Part shown: positions 23,904 to 31,873 of the stretch, in pieces
Layout: each line of letters starts with the position of its first letter
Numbering within the stretch: position 1 is the stretch's first letter
DNA from: Burkholderia sp. BCC1644
Lineage (GTDB): Bacteria > Pseudomonadota > Gammaproteobacteria > Burkholderiales > Burkholderiaceae
Direction of reading: 5' to 3'
Length of the DNA stretch: 64,000 nucleotides
NCBI RefSeq assembly: GCF_902833225.1
Contig: NZ_CADFEI010000012.1
Location: 1-64,000, forward strand
Program-made: the position numbers and the translations under genes
Notes under the pieces: model-generated
Database searches by the model: none
Told to the model about the DNA's origin: nothing
What the model saw: only the letters and a program-made list of their open reading frames with translations

Positions 23904-24980
23904 ATGAAAGCATTTGCTCGCCGTGCGTCGCGCACGTCCGTCAAGCTGATCGCCGCAGCCGCCTGCGTGGCGGCCACTGCGCCCGTCCACGCACAGTCGA
24001 GCGTGTCGCTCTACGGTCAGGTCGACGAATGGGTCGGCGCAACCAAGTTCCCGGGCGGCAATCGCGCATGGAACGTGAGCGGCGGCGGCATGTCGACGTC
24101 GTACTGGGGCCTGCACGGCGCCGAGGATCTCGGCGGCGGCTACAAGGCGATCTTCACGATGGAGAGCTTCTTCCGCGCGCAGAACGGCCAGTTCGGCCGC
24201 TTCCAGGGCGACACGTTCTTCGCGCGCAACGCGTACGTGGGCATCAGCTCCCCGTACGGCACGGTGACGGCGGGCCGCCTGACGACGCACCTGTTCCTGT
24301 CGACGATCCTGTTCAACCCGTTCTACGACTCGTACACCTTCTCGCCGATGGTGTATCACGTGTTCCTCGGCCTCGGCACGTTCCCGACCTATCCGAGCGA
24401 CCAGGGCGCGGTGGGTGATTCGGGCTGGAACAACGCACTGTCGTACACGTCGCCTTCGTTCGGTGGCCTTAACTTCGGCGCGATGTACGCGCTCGGCAAC
24501 CAGGCCGGCGACAACCGTTCGAAGAAGTGGAGCGCGCAGTTCAACTACGCGAACGGCCCGTTCGCGGCCACCGCCGTGTACCAGTACGTGAACTTCAACA
24601 ACGGCCCGCAGGATCTGAGCGCGCTCGTCACCGGCATGAAGAGCCAGGGCATCGCGCTGGTCGGCGCGACCTACGACCTGAAGCTCGTGAAGCTGTTCGG
24701 CCAGTACATGTATACGAAGAATGACCAGGTCGCGGGCAGCTGGCACGTGAACACCGCGCAGGGCGGCGTGTCGGTGCCGCTCGGCGTGGGCAACGCGATG
24801 GCGTCGTACGCATACTCGCGCGACGCGGGCGGCCTCGACCAGACGCGCCAGACCTGGGCCGTCGGCTACGACTATCCGCTGTCCAAGCGCACGGACGTCT
24901 ACGCGGCCTACATGAACGACAAAATCAGCGGCCTGTCGTCCGGCAACACGTTCGGCGCAGGCATCCGCGCGAAGTTCTGA
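23904..24980 (+). CDS. Gram-negative porin (Porin_4 / OmpC-like family)
   Basis: A 358-residue outer-membrane trimeric porin. The signal peptide is residues 1-30 (cleavage after PVHA, mature QSSVSLYGQVD). Alternating beta strands run throughout and the C-terminus ends IRAKF, whose final Phe is the BAM recognition residue. Burkholderia porin motifs GLHGAEDLGGGYKAIFTMES and FARNAYVGISSPYGTVTAGR are present. CTGGAGATCCC precedes the ATG at 23904. The permeating solutes cannot be read from the sequence. A strong terminator follows. Confidence 0.93.
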   Translation: MKAFARRASRTSVKLIAAAACVAATAPVHAQSSVSLYGQVDEWVGATKFPGGNRAWNVSGGGMSTSYWGLHGAEDLGGGYKAIFTMESFFRAQNGQFGRFQGDTFFARNAYVGISSPYGTVTAGRLTTHLFLSTILFNPFYDSYTFSPMVYHVFLGLGTFPTYPSDQGAVGDSGWNNALSYTSPSFGGLNFGAMYALGNQAGDNRSKKWSAQFNYANGPFAATAVYQYVNFNNGPQDLSALVTGMKSQGIALVGATYDLKLVKLFGQYMYTKNDQVAGSWHVNTAQGGVSVPLGVGNAMASYAYSRDAGGLDQTRQTWAVGYDYPLSKRTDVYAAYMNDKISGLSSGNTFGAGIRAKF

Positions 24981-25051
24981 CGCGCACGCGCGAACGGTGC
25001 GCCGGCCGCGCGCGTAAATCACGCGTTCCGGCTGCATGTTTTCCCGCCAGA

Positions 25052-25083
25052 AACGGCGCCGCCACTCGCGGCGCCGTTTTGCC
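25052..25083 (+). terminator. Intrinsic terminator of the porin gene
   Basis: AACGGCGCCGC (25052-25062) pairs perfectly with GCGGCGCCGTT (25068-25078) across CACTC and runs into TTTTGCC. Confidence 0.85.
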
Positions 25084-25122
25084 TTTGTTGACCTTTCTGT
25101 TTCCTCGCCTTTGTTACCCTAT

Positions 25123-25155
25123 CTCGTAATTGGACCATTCCCCCGTCATTACGAG
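25123..25155. promoter_or_regulatory. 8-bp inverted repeat upstream of a LysR gene
   Basis: CTCGTAAT (25123-25130) and ATTACGAG (25148-25155) are exact inverted repeats 17 bp apart, ending 8 bp before the LysR ATG. This is a likely autoregulatory site. Confidence 0.5.
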
Positions 25156-25163
25156 CTAGTTCG

Positions 25164-26126
25164 ATGGATACCCTCGTCAGCATGAATGTGTTTCGCTACG
25201 TCGTCGAAGTGGGCAGCTTCGTCGGCGCGGCCGAGCGCATGCAGATGTCGGCTGCGATGGCGAGCAAGCACGTGATGCATCTCGAGCAACAGCTCGGCGC
25301 GCGGCTGCTGCATCGCACGACACGACGCGTTGCGCCTACCGAGGCGGGACGCGAATACTATGAGCGCCTCGTGCAGGCGCTGTCGGAACTCGACGAAGCC
25401 GGGCAGGCTGTCGGCGCCGCGAGCGTGGTGCCGCAAGGCAGGCTGCGCGTGACGTCGCTATCCGCGTTCGGGTTGCGGCACGTGATGCAGGCCGTCACCG
25501 ATTACGCGGGCCGGTTCCCGGACGTAACCGTCGACATGACGCTGTCCGATCGCGTGGTCGACCTGATCGAGGAAGGCTACGACGTCGCGGTACGCGCGGC
25601 GCCGAACGGATTGAAATCGTCGTCGCTGGTCGCGCGGCAGATCGCGACCGCGCACATCCTGCTGGTCGCGTCGCCCGAGTATCTCGAGAAGCACGGCACG
25701 CCGCAGACGATCGCCGATCTCGCGCACCACAACTACCTGCGGCGCGATTCGAATTCGACGATGCTCGATTCGCTGGTGATCGACGCGGCCGCTGCGTCGC
25801 GCGTGAACCTGAACGGCAACCTGATCGTGAATCATCTCGAAGGGCTGCGCGCCGCCGTGCTCGCCGGCGCGGGCATTGCGCTGCTCGGCACCGAGGTGGT
25901 TGGCGACGACATCGAATCGGGCCGGCTCGTGCCGGTACTGCTCGATTCCGTGCCGCCGCACGAAGCGCCGATCTATGCGGTGTACGCGAGCCGTCGCCAC
26001 GTGTCCGCGAAGGTGCGTTCGTTCGTCGACTTCCTGGCGGCGCGTTTCGAAGGGCAGTCGCTGTGCCCGTCGATCGAATCGCGCCTGCGCGTGCTGCCGA
26101 TCACGCGGATGAAGCGCGCGGTCTGA
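25164..26126 (+). CDS. LysR-family transcriptional regulator
   Basis: A 320-residue regulator. The winged HTH is at the N-terminus (MNVFRYVVEVGSFVGAAERMQMSAAMASKHVMHLEQQLGARLL). The C-terminal PBP2 effector domain begins near 95 (GRLRVTSLSAFGLRHVMQ) and resembles the CrgA/PecT-like group. No divergent partner gene exists, as the porin is upstream in the same direction behind a terminator, so its target is not obvious. Length is normal. A bidirectional terminator follows. Confidence 0.9.
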   Translation: MDTLVSMNVFRYVVEVGSFVGAAERMQMSAAMASKHVMHLEQQLGARLLHRTTRRVAPTEAGREYYERLVQALSELDEAGQAVGAASVVPQGRLRVTSLSAFGLRHVMQAVTDYAGRFPDVTVDMTLSDRVVDLIEEGYDVAVRAAPNGLKSSSLVARQIATAHILLVASPEYLEKHGTPQTIADLAHHNYLRRDSNSTMLDSLVIDAAAASRVNLNGNLIVNHLEGLRAAVLAGAGIALLGTEVVGDDIESGRLVPVLLDSVPPHEAPIYAVYASRRHVSAKVRSFVDFLAARFEGQSLCPSIESRLRVLPITRMKRAV

Positions 26127-26153
26127 GCGATGCGTCCCGCTGCGGCGGGGCAA

Positions 26154-26190
26154 TAAAAAAAGCGCGAACCGCTGCGGTTCGCGCTTTTTG
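26154..26190. terminator. Bidirectional intrinsic terminator
   Basis: AAAGCGCGAACC and GGTTCGCGCTTT, separated by GCTGC, form a perfect 12-bp stem flanked by A-runs on the left and T-runs on the right. It serves the LysR gene and the convergent nitronate monooxygenase gene. Confidence 0.88.
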
Positions 26191-26242
26191 TTTGGTCCGA
26201 CGGTTGGCGTGTCGATGGCGGCCGCGAGGGCCGCCACTTCCT

Positions 26243-27202
26243 TCAGCGCGGAATGCCGAGCCGCGCCTTCGCGTCGTCGTACTCGCGTTTCAGCCGCTCG
26301 ACGAGCGCGCCCACGCTCGGCAGGTCGTCCATCAGGCCAACGCCCTGGCCGGCACCCCAGATGTCCTTCCACGCCTTCGTCTTGTCGCTGCCGAAATTCA
26401 TCTTCGTCTTGTCCGATTCCGGCAGCGCGTCCGGATCGAGGCCGGCCTTCTCGATGCTCTCGCGGATGTAGTTGCCGTGCACGCCGGTGAAGAGGTTCGT
26501 GTAGATGATGTCTGACGATTTCGCGTTCACGATCGCGTGCTTGTAGTCGTCGATCGCGTGCGCTTCCTGCGTCGCGATGAAGCGCGTGCCCATGTAGGCG
26601 AAGTCGGCGCCCATCGCCTGCGCGGCGAGGATCGAGCCGCCGTTCGCGATCGAGCCGGACAGCACGATCGGGCCGTCGAAGATCTTGCGGACTTCGCCGA
26701 CCAGCGCGAACGGCGAGGTCGTGCCTGCGTGGCCGCCGGCGCCGGCCGCGACGAGGATCAGCCCGTCGACGCCGGCTTCGAGCGCCTTCTGCGCATGGCG
26801 CAGGTTGATCACGTCGTGCAGCACGATGCCGCCGTAGCTGTGCACCGCGTCGACGATCTCGCGCGCCGGCGCGCGCAGGCTCGTGATGAAGATCGGCACC
26901 TTGTGCTCGACGCAGACGCGCACGTCGTGTTCGAGCCGCGCATTCGACTGGTGGACGATCTGGTTGACCGCGATCGGGCCGATCACCGCGTCGGGGTGTT
27001 TCGCCTTGTGGTCGGCCAGCTCCGACTGGATCTGCGTGAGCCACTCGTCGAGCAGTTCGGCCGGACGCGCGTTGAGCGCGGGGAACGAACCGACGATGCC
27101 CGCCTTGCATTGCGCGAGCACGAGTTCGGGATAGCTGACGATGAACATCGGCGACGCGATGACGGGCAGCGTCAGGTTCTGCAGGACAGCGGGCAATGCC
27201 AT
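26243..27202 (-). CDS. Nitronate monooxygenase family FMN enzyme (2-nitropropane dioxygenase-like)
   Basis: A 319-residue TIM-barrel flavoprotein. Family features are LPVIASPMFIVSYPELVLAQCKAG near the start, GLILVAAGAGGHAGTTSPFALV near 150 (containing the GGHAG catalytic His) and LSGSIANGGSILAAQAMGADFAYMGTRFIATQEAHA near 185, where FMN phosphate binds. It is predicted to oxidise alkyl nitronates, but many members are uncharacterised FMN enoyl-reductase-like proteins. The ATG at 27202 is chosen by family N-terminus. It is divergent from the dehalogenase-like gene across 290 bp. Confidence 0.88.
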   Translation of the reverse strand: MALPAVLQNLTLPVIASPMFIVSYPELVLAQCKAGIVGSFPALNARPAELLDEWLTQIQSELADHKAKHPDAVIGPIAVNQIVHQSNARLEHDVRVCVEHKVPIFITSLRAPAREIVDAVHSYGGIVLHDVINLRHAQKALEAGVDGLILVAAGAGGHAGTTSPFALVGEVRKIFDGPIVLSGSIANGGSILAAQAMGADFAYMGTRFIATQEAHAIDDYKHAIVNAKSSDIIYTNLFTGVHGNYIRESIEKAGLDPDALPESDKTKMNFGSDKTKAWKDIWGAGQGVGLMDDLPSVGALVERLKREYDDAKARLGIPR

Positions 27203-27492
27203 GTGATGTCTCCAGTCTCCAGGGGGCGCCGGCGCCCGCGCGCATCGCGCGGATGCCGACACCATGCTTTGCATTCGAACGGTGATTCGAGTGTAGCTGC
27301 GAACCGGACGCGTTCGAGGACGTTCATATTAATACGAACGGTCGTGCGATTCTACGCGAGCTTAACAAAATGCGCGGTGTGGCGGCAATCGAGTGAGTGT
27401 TCTCTTTCTAGGGTTTCTGGCTGTTGTCACGCTGTGTAGATGCACGAGCGCTCCTAAAATAGCCGCCATAACAAACCAACGAGAAACAAACC

Positions 27493-28389
27493 ATGTCGTT
27501 TGAGGCGTTTGCACCGTTTCGCGTGACGGTGCAGGACACCGACATCTTCGGTGTCAAAGGAGGCGCGGGTCCGCCGCTGCTGTTGCTGCACGGACATCCG
27601 CAAACCCACATGATCTGGCATCGCGTTGCCGCGACGCTCGCGAATCATTTCACGGTGATCGCCACCGACCTGCGCGGCTACGGCGCGTCTGGCAAGCCGC
27701 CGAGCGACGCGCAGCACACGCCGTATTCGAAACGGGCGATGGCGGCCGACCAGGTCGCGGTGATGCGGCATTTCGGCTTCGAGCACTTCCACGTATGCGC
27801 GCACGATCGCGGCGCGCGGGTCGCGCACCGGCTCGCGCTCGATCACGCGGACGCCGTCGAGCGGATGATGCTGCTCGATATCGCGCCGACGCTCGCGATG
27901 TACGAGAAAACCGACCGCGCATTCGCGACCGCGTATTTCCACTGGTTCTTCCTGATCCAGCCGGCGCCGCTGCCCGAGACGCTGGTCGGCGCGCATACCG
28001 ATGCGTACATCGAGCGCGTGATGGGCAACCGGTCGGCCGGGCTCGCGCCGTTCGCGCCCGAAGCGCTCGACGCATATCGCGCCGCGCTCGCGCAGCCGGG
28101 CGCCGTGCATGCGATGTGCGAGGACTACCGCGCGTCGGCGACGATCGACCTCGAGCACGATCGTGCGGATCTCGAGCGCGGCAACAAGGTCGCGTGCCCG
28201 CTGCGCGTGCTGTGGGGCGAGCACGGGATCGTCGGCCGCTGCTTCGATCCGCTCGACGAATGGCGTCGCGTTGCACGCGACGTCAGCGGCCGCGCGCTCG
28301 AATGCGGGCACTACATTCCGGAAGAGGCGCCGGTCGCGCTGATCGACGAACTGCTCGCGTTCTTCGAGGCGCGCGACCCGGCTGCATAA
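27493..28389 (+). CDS. Alpha/beta hydrolase of the fluoroacetate/haloacetate dehalogenase family
   Basis: A 298-residue enzyme matching FAcD of Rhodopseudomonas and Burkholderia sp. FA1 in its key residues. These are the oxyanion motif HGHPQTH near 34, nucleophile Asp105 with Arg106 and Arg109 in HDRGARV, acid Asp129 and the halide pocket His150/Trp151 (FHWFF) with Tyr212 (EDYRA). Catalytic His273 is in GHYIPEE. Defluorination of fluoroacetate is therefore plausible, by retention of the three-residue pocket (established for the family). The natural substrate may be another 2-haloacid or an ester. It stands alone with its own promoter region. Confidence 0.82.
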   Translation: MSFEAFAPFRVTVQDTDIFGVKGGAGPPLLLLHGHPQTHMIWHRVAATLANHFTVIATDLRGYGASGKPPSDAQHTPYSKRAMAADQVAVMRHFGFEHFHVCAHDRGARVAHRLALDHADAVERMMLLDIAPTLAMYEKTDRAFATAYFHWFFLIQPAPLPETLVGAHTDAYIERVMGNRSAGLAPFAPEALDAYRAALAQPGAVHAMCEDYRASATIDLEHDRADLERGNKVACPLRVLWGEHGIVGRCFDPLDEWRRVARDVSGRALECGHYIPEEAPVALIDELLAFFEARDPAA

Positions 28390-28422
28390 GGGGGCGGACA
28401 GGCGGCGCGTGCCGCCCGCTGC

Positions 28423-28914
28423 TCAGCGATGCGCGTGGTCGTCTTCGACGAGCGGCGGCAGGCGGCGCGGCACCGGCGTCGATTTCACGATCGCGGTGCT
28501 CGTCTCCGCGCGCTCCGTCACCTTCGACAGGATGTCGTCGAGGTGTTCGATCGTGCGCAGGTAGAGCCGGCAGATGAAGCAGTCTTCGCCGGTGACCTTG
28601 TCGCATTCGACGAATTCGGGAATGCGCCGCAGCAACTCCTCGACCAGGTGCAACTGGCCCGGCAGCGGCTTCACGCGCACGATCGCCTGCAGCGTGTAGC
28701 CGAGCGCGCGCGGGTCGAGCTCGACGGTGAACGCGGCGATCACGCCCTGCGCTTCGAGTCGGCGCACGCGGTCGGCGGTCGCGGGTGCCGACAGCCCGAT
28801 CTGCCGCGCGAGTTCGCTGGTTGCGATGCGTGCGTCGTCGGCGAGCGCCGCGAGGATCGCGCGGTCGGTCGCGTCGAGCGACGCGATGGCGGGTGGGGAA
28901 AGGCGTTTCGGCAT
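28423..28914 (-). CDS. Lrp/AsnC-family transcriptional regulator
   Basis: A 163-residue regulator. The N-terminal HTH (LDATDRAILAALADDARIATSELARQIGLSAPATADRVRRLEAQGVI) is followed by a RAM/AsnC ligand-binding domain. An unusual cluster of three cysteines (ECDKVTGEDCFICRLYL) sits in the ligand domain. ATG 28914 is used. It is divergent from an EamA exporter across about 110 bp, a common regulator-exporter layout for amino acids. Confidence 0.9.
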   Translation of the reverse strand: MPKRLSPPAIASLDATDRAILAALADDARIATSELARQIGLSAPATADRVRRLEAQGVIAAFTVELDPRALGYTLQAIVRVKPLPGQLHLVEELLRRIPEFVECDKVTGEDCFICRLYLRTIEHLDDILSKVTERAETSTAIVKSTPVPRRLPPLVEDDHAHR

Positions 28915-29023
28915 GATCGCTTTGCTTTCGAAGGTCAATCGGCTGATTCACTTCAGTTTAGCCGTGGTTACGGTGAAAGCAAGTTTCTAGAATCGAAGTC
29001 ATCCACTCTCTTCAACGGAGTTC

Positions 29024-29929
29024 ATGATGGCCTCGAATGAAATTCGCCGCGGCGCCGCCGAGATGATCGTCGCGATGCTGATGTCCGGCACGATCGGCTG
29101 GCTCGTGATGTCGTCGCAGCAGCCGCTGACGAATGTCGTGTTCTTCCGCTGCCTGTTCGGCGCCGCGACGCTCGCGATCGTCTGCGCGGCGTTCGGCTTC
29201 CTGCGCCGCTCGCTGTTCTCGCCGCGAATGCTCGCGCTCGCGACGCTCGGCAGCGTCGCGATCGTCGCGAACTGGCTGCTGCTGTTCGCCGCCTATTCGC
29301 GCGCGTCGATCTCGATGGCGACCGCCGTCTACAACACGCAGCCGTTCATGCTCGTCGCGCTCGGCGCCATCGTGTTCCGCGAACGGATCACCGCGTCGAC
29401 GGTCGCGTGGCTCGCGCTCGCGTTCGCCGGGCTCGTGTTCGTGGTGCGTGTCGAGCCGTCCGTGCTCGCCGTGCCCGGCGAGTATCTCGAGGGCGTTGCG
29501 CTGTCGCTCGGCGCGGCATTCCTGTATGCGATCTCGTCGATCGTCACGAAGCACCTGAAGGGCACGCCGCCGCATTTGCTCGCGTTGCTGCAGGCCGGCC
29601 TCGGCGTCGTGCTGCTCGCGCCGTTCGCGCACTTCGGCACGCTGCCCGCGACGGCCGCGCAATGGCTCGACCTGATCGTGCTCGGCGTCGTCAACACGGG
29701 CCTGATGTATGTGCTGCTGTACGGCGCGATCCAGAAGCTGCCGACCGCGATGACGGGGGCGCTGTCGTTCGTCTATCCGGTCGTCGCGATCGTCGTCGAT
29801 CACGTCGCGTTCGGGCAGACGCTCGCGTGGACGCAGGTGTTCGGCGCGCTGCTGATCCTGCTCGCGGCGGCCGGCGTGAACCTCGGCTGGCGCATCGTGC
29901 CCGCGCGTCGCGCGGCGGTCGGCAACTGA
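29024..29929 (+). CDS. EamA/DMT-family transporter
   Basis: A 301-residue inner-membrane protein with ten predicted helices in two EamA repeats (residues 8-140 and 155-290). Each repeat ends with the usual V/GER or GQ exporter pattern (FRERITASTVAWLALAFAGLV, FGQTLAWTQVFGALLILLAAAG). It is probably an amino-acid or metabolite exporter controlled by the divergent Lrp-type regulator (inference from layout). CTTCAACGGAG precedes the ATG pair; the second ATG at 29027 is equally possible. Confidence 0.87.
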   Translation: MMASNEIRRGAAEMIVAMLMSGTIGWLVMSSQQPLTNVVFFRCLFGAATLAIVCAAFGFLRRSLFSPRMLALATLGSVAIVANWLLLFAAYSRASISMATAVYNTQPFMLVALGAIVFRERITASTVAWLALAFAGLVFVVRVEPSVLAVPGEYLEGVALSLGAAFLYAISSIVTKHLKGTPPHLLALLQAGLGVVLLAPFAHFGTLPATAAQWLDLIVLGVVNTGLMYVLLYGAIQKLPTAMTGALSFVYPVVAIVVDHVAFGQTLAWTQVFGALLILLAAAGVNLGWRIVPARRAAVGN

Positions 29930-30102
29930 AACGGTCGTACGATTCGGCGCCGCTGCACGATGCCGCCGCGGCGCGCCGAACGTGAATTCGAGGAACGATG
30001 ATTGCGCGCGAAAGCGGCTCGCGCGCGGGTGTGAAAGACGCTGTAAGAAGTTGTAGGGAAACACCCGATGCGAGCGGTGCGCGTCGCTCGTATGATGCGG
30101 GC

Positions 30103-30118
30103 TGTGACGTTGATCACG
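30103..30118. promoter_or_regulatory. CRP/Vfr-like palindrome
   Basis: TGTGACGTTGATCACG matches the CRP-type consensus TGTGA-N6-TCACA at nine of ten positions. It is not near a recognised CDS start. It lies about 25 bp upstream of a terminator-like hairpin, so any target would be a short RNA. Confidence 0.45.
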
Positions 30119-30140
30119 TTCACAGGATTCCGATCTCGAC

Positions 30141-30174
30141 GCCGTTCGCCCGTGAGGCTGAACGGCTTTTTTTT
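30141..30174 (+). terminator. Intrinsic terminator with T8 tract
   Basis: GCCGTTC (30141-30147) pairs with GAACGGC (30160-30166), followed by eight T. The closest rightward gene ends 212 bp upstream. It may terminate the EamA transcript or a small RNA of about 70-150 nt beginning in the 30000-30105 region. Confidence 0.7.
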
Positions 30175-30379
30175 ATGCTTCGCTTCCGGCGAGCAGGCGC
30201 CGCCGCGCATCGAGCCGCGCGAGCAGCACGCGCCTCGCATCGTCGTCCGACGCCCGCCATCCCTTGATCTCGTCGCGCGTGCGCAGGCAGCCCGCGCACC
30301 AGTCGGTGCGCGGATCGATCCGGCATACGTCGGTGCACGGCGACGCGACCGTGCCGACCGTCAGCGGCACGTCGCTCAT
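30173..30379 (-). CDS. DUF1289 domain protein
   Basis: A 68-residue protein with the four-cysteine DUF1289 pattern: SPCTDVCRIDPRTDWCAGCLRTRDEIKGW. The cysteines may hold an Fe-S cluster or zinc. The ATG at 30379 overlaps the YbaK stop (ATGA), so it is last in a chain with YbaK and the HMG-CoA lyase. Function is unknown in the family. Confidence 0.88.
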   Translation of the reverse strand: MSDVPLTVGTVASPCTDVCRIDPRTDWCAGCLRTRDEIKGWRASDDDARRVLLARLDARRRLLAGSEA

Positions 30380-30882
30380 GCCGGGTCCCGCAACGCGACG
30401 TCCGCGACCGGCGCGCCCGTCAGCGACACGAGTTCGTTGGGCGACAGGTTGAACACCGCGTGCGGATGGCCGGCCGCGGCCCACAGGCTGTCGAGCGTGA
30501 GCAGGTCGGCGTCGATCAGCGTGACGGGTTCGACGAGATGGCCGATCGGGCAGACGCCGCCGATCGCGTAGCCGGTGTTGTCGCGCACGAATTTCGCGTC
30601 CGCGCGGCCGACCGCGCCGACTTGTGCGGCCACCTTCTTCTCGTCGACGCGATTGACGCCGCTCGCGACCACGAGCACGGGCGCGCCGTCCGACTGACGG
30701 CGAAACAGGATCGACTTCGCGATCTGCGCGACCGAGCAGCCGAGCCCGGCTGCGGCCTCGGCCGACGTCTTGCCGGTTTCGGCGAGCATCACGATGCCTT
30801 TCGCATGGCCGCGCTCGCGCAGCAGCAGCGCGACGCGTCGCGCGGAATCGGGGAGGGAATCGAATGAAGCAGGTGTCGTCAT
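30376..30882 (-). CDS. YbaK/EbsC-family aminoacyl-tRNA deacylase
   Basis: A 168-residue trans-editing domain protein that clears mischarged aminoacyl-tRNAs in this family. The catalytic Lys is in IAKSILFRR near 60. The pocket loop GGVCPIGHLVEPVTLIDADLL is near 115 and NLSPNELVSLTGAPVADV ends it, all typical of the YbaK/ProX group. ATG 30882 is listed. A GTG at 30912 overlaps the upstream stop (GTGA) and would add ten residues, so the start is uncertain. Confidence 0.88.
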   Translation of the reverse strand: MTTPASFDSLPDSARRVALLLRERGHAKGIVMLAETGKTSAEAAAGLGCSVAQIAKSILFRRQSDGAPVLVVASGVNRVDEKKVAAQVGAVGRADAKFVRDNTGYAIGGVCPIGHLVEPVTLIDADLLTLDSLWAAAGHPHAVFNLSPNELVSLTGAPVADVALRDPA

Positions 30883-30908
30883 GTCGAGGAATCCGTGGAG
30901 TGCCGCGG

Positions 30909-31841
30909 TCACACGCAGGTCGCGTCGTCGGCCGCGCTTTGTGCCTTGGCGAGCAGTGCGCGACCGGCGCGCGATACGTTCGCGCGGCCGATCGCGTTCG
31001 AGATGAAGTCGCCGGCGGCGACGACCTGAGCGAGATCGATGCCGGTGTCGATGCCGAGGCCGTGCATCAGGTACAGCACGTCCTCGGTCGCGACGTTGCC
31101 GGTCGCGCCCTTCGCGTACGGGCAGCCGCCGAGGCCCGCGACCGACGCGTGGAAGATCTCGATCCCTTCGAACAGCGCCGCGTAGATGTTCGCGAGCGCC
31201 TGGCCGTAGGTGTCGTGGAAGTGGCCCGACAGGCGTTCGCGCGGGAACACGCGTGTGACGGCCGCGAGCACTTCGCGCGTGCGCTTCGGCGTGCCGACGC
31301 CGATCGTGTCGGCGATGTCGATCTCGTCGCAGCCGAGCGCCGCGAAGCGTTCGACGACGTCGACGACCGATGCGACCGGCACTTCACCCTGGTACGGGCA
31401 GCCGAGCGTGCACGACACGCTGCCGCGCAGCCGCAGGCCCGCGTCCTTCGCGGCCTTCGCGACGGGCTCGAAGCGCGCGATGCTCTCGGCGATGCTGCAA
31501 TTGATGTTCCGCTGCGAGAACGCCTCGCTCGCCGCGCCGAAGATCACGACTTCGTCCGCGCGTGCGGCGACCGCGTTCTCGAAGCCCTTCAGGTTCGGCG
31601 TGAGGACCGAGTACACGGTGCCCGCGCGACGCTCGATGCCGGCCATCACGTCGGCGCCGTCGGCCATCTGCGGCACCCATTTCGGCGACACGAACGACGC
31701 GGCCTCGATATTGCGGAAGCCGGCGCGCGACAGCCGGTCGACGAGCGCGATCTTCACGTCGGTCGGCACGAAGGTCTTCTCGTTCTGCAGCCCGTCGCGC
31801 GGGCCGACTTCGACGATCTTGACGGCGGTGGGGAATGTCAT
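30909..31841 (-). CDS. Hydroxymethylglutaryl-CoA lyase
   Basis: A 310-residue TIM-barrel lyase splitting HMG-CoA into acetoacetate and acetyl-CoA in leucine catabolism. Signatures are VEVGPRDGLQNEK at residues 10-22 (catalytic Arg/Asp), the metal-binding HFHDTYGQALAN near 210 and the catalytic loop VAGLGGCPYAKGATGNVATED near 240 with its active Cys. GGAGACAACC precedes the ATG. The rest of the leucine pathway (liu genes) is not in the window. It sits upstream of ybaK and downstream of ghrA, all leftward. Confidence 0.94.
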   Translation of the reverse strand: MTFPTAVKIVEVGPRDGLQNEKTFVPTDVKIALVDRLSRAGFRNIEAASFVSPKWVPQMADGADVMAGIERRAGTVYSVLTPNLKGFENAVAARADEVVIFGAASEAFSQRNINCSIAESIARFEPVAKAAKDAGLRLRGSVSCTLGCPYQGEVPVASVVDVVERFAALGCDEIDIADTIGVGTPKRTREVLAAVTRVFPRERLSGHFHDTYGQALANIYAALFEGIEIFHASVAGLGGCPYAKGATGNVATEDVLYLMHGLGIDTGIDLAQVVAAGDFISNAIGRANVSRAGRALLAKAQSAADDATCV

Positions 31842-31873
31842 GGTTGTCTCCTGATTTTTCGGTAGGGCGGAAT

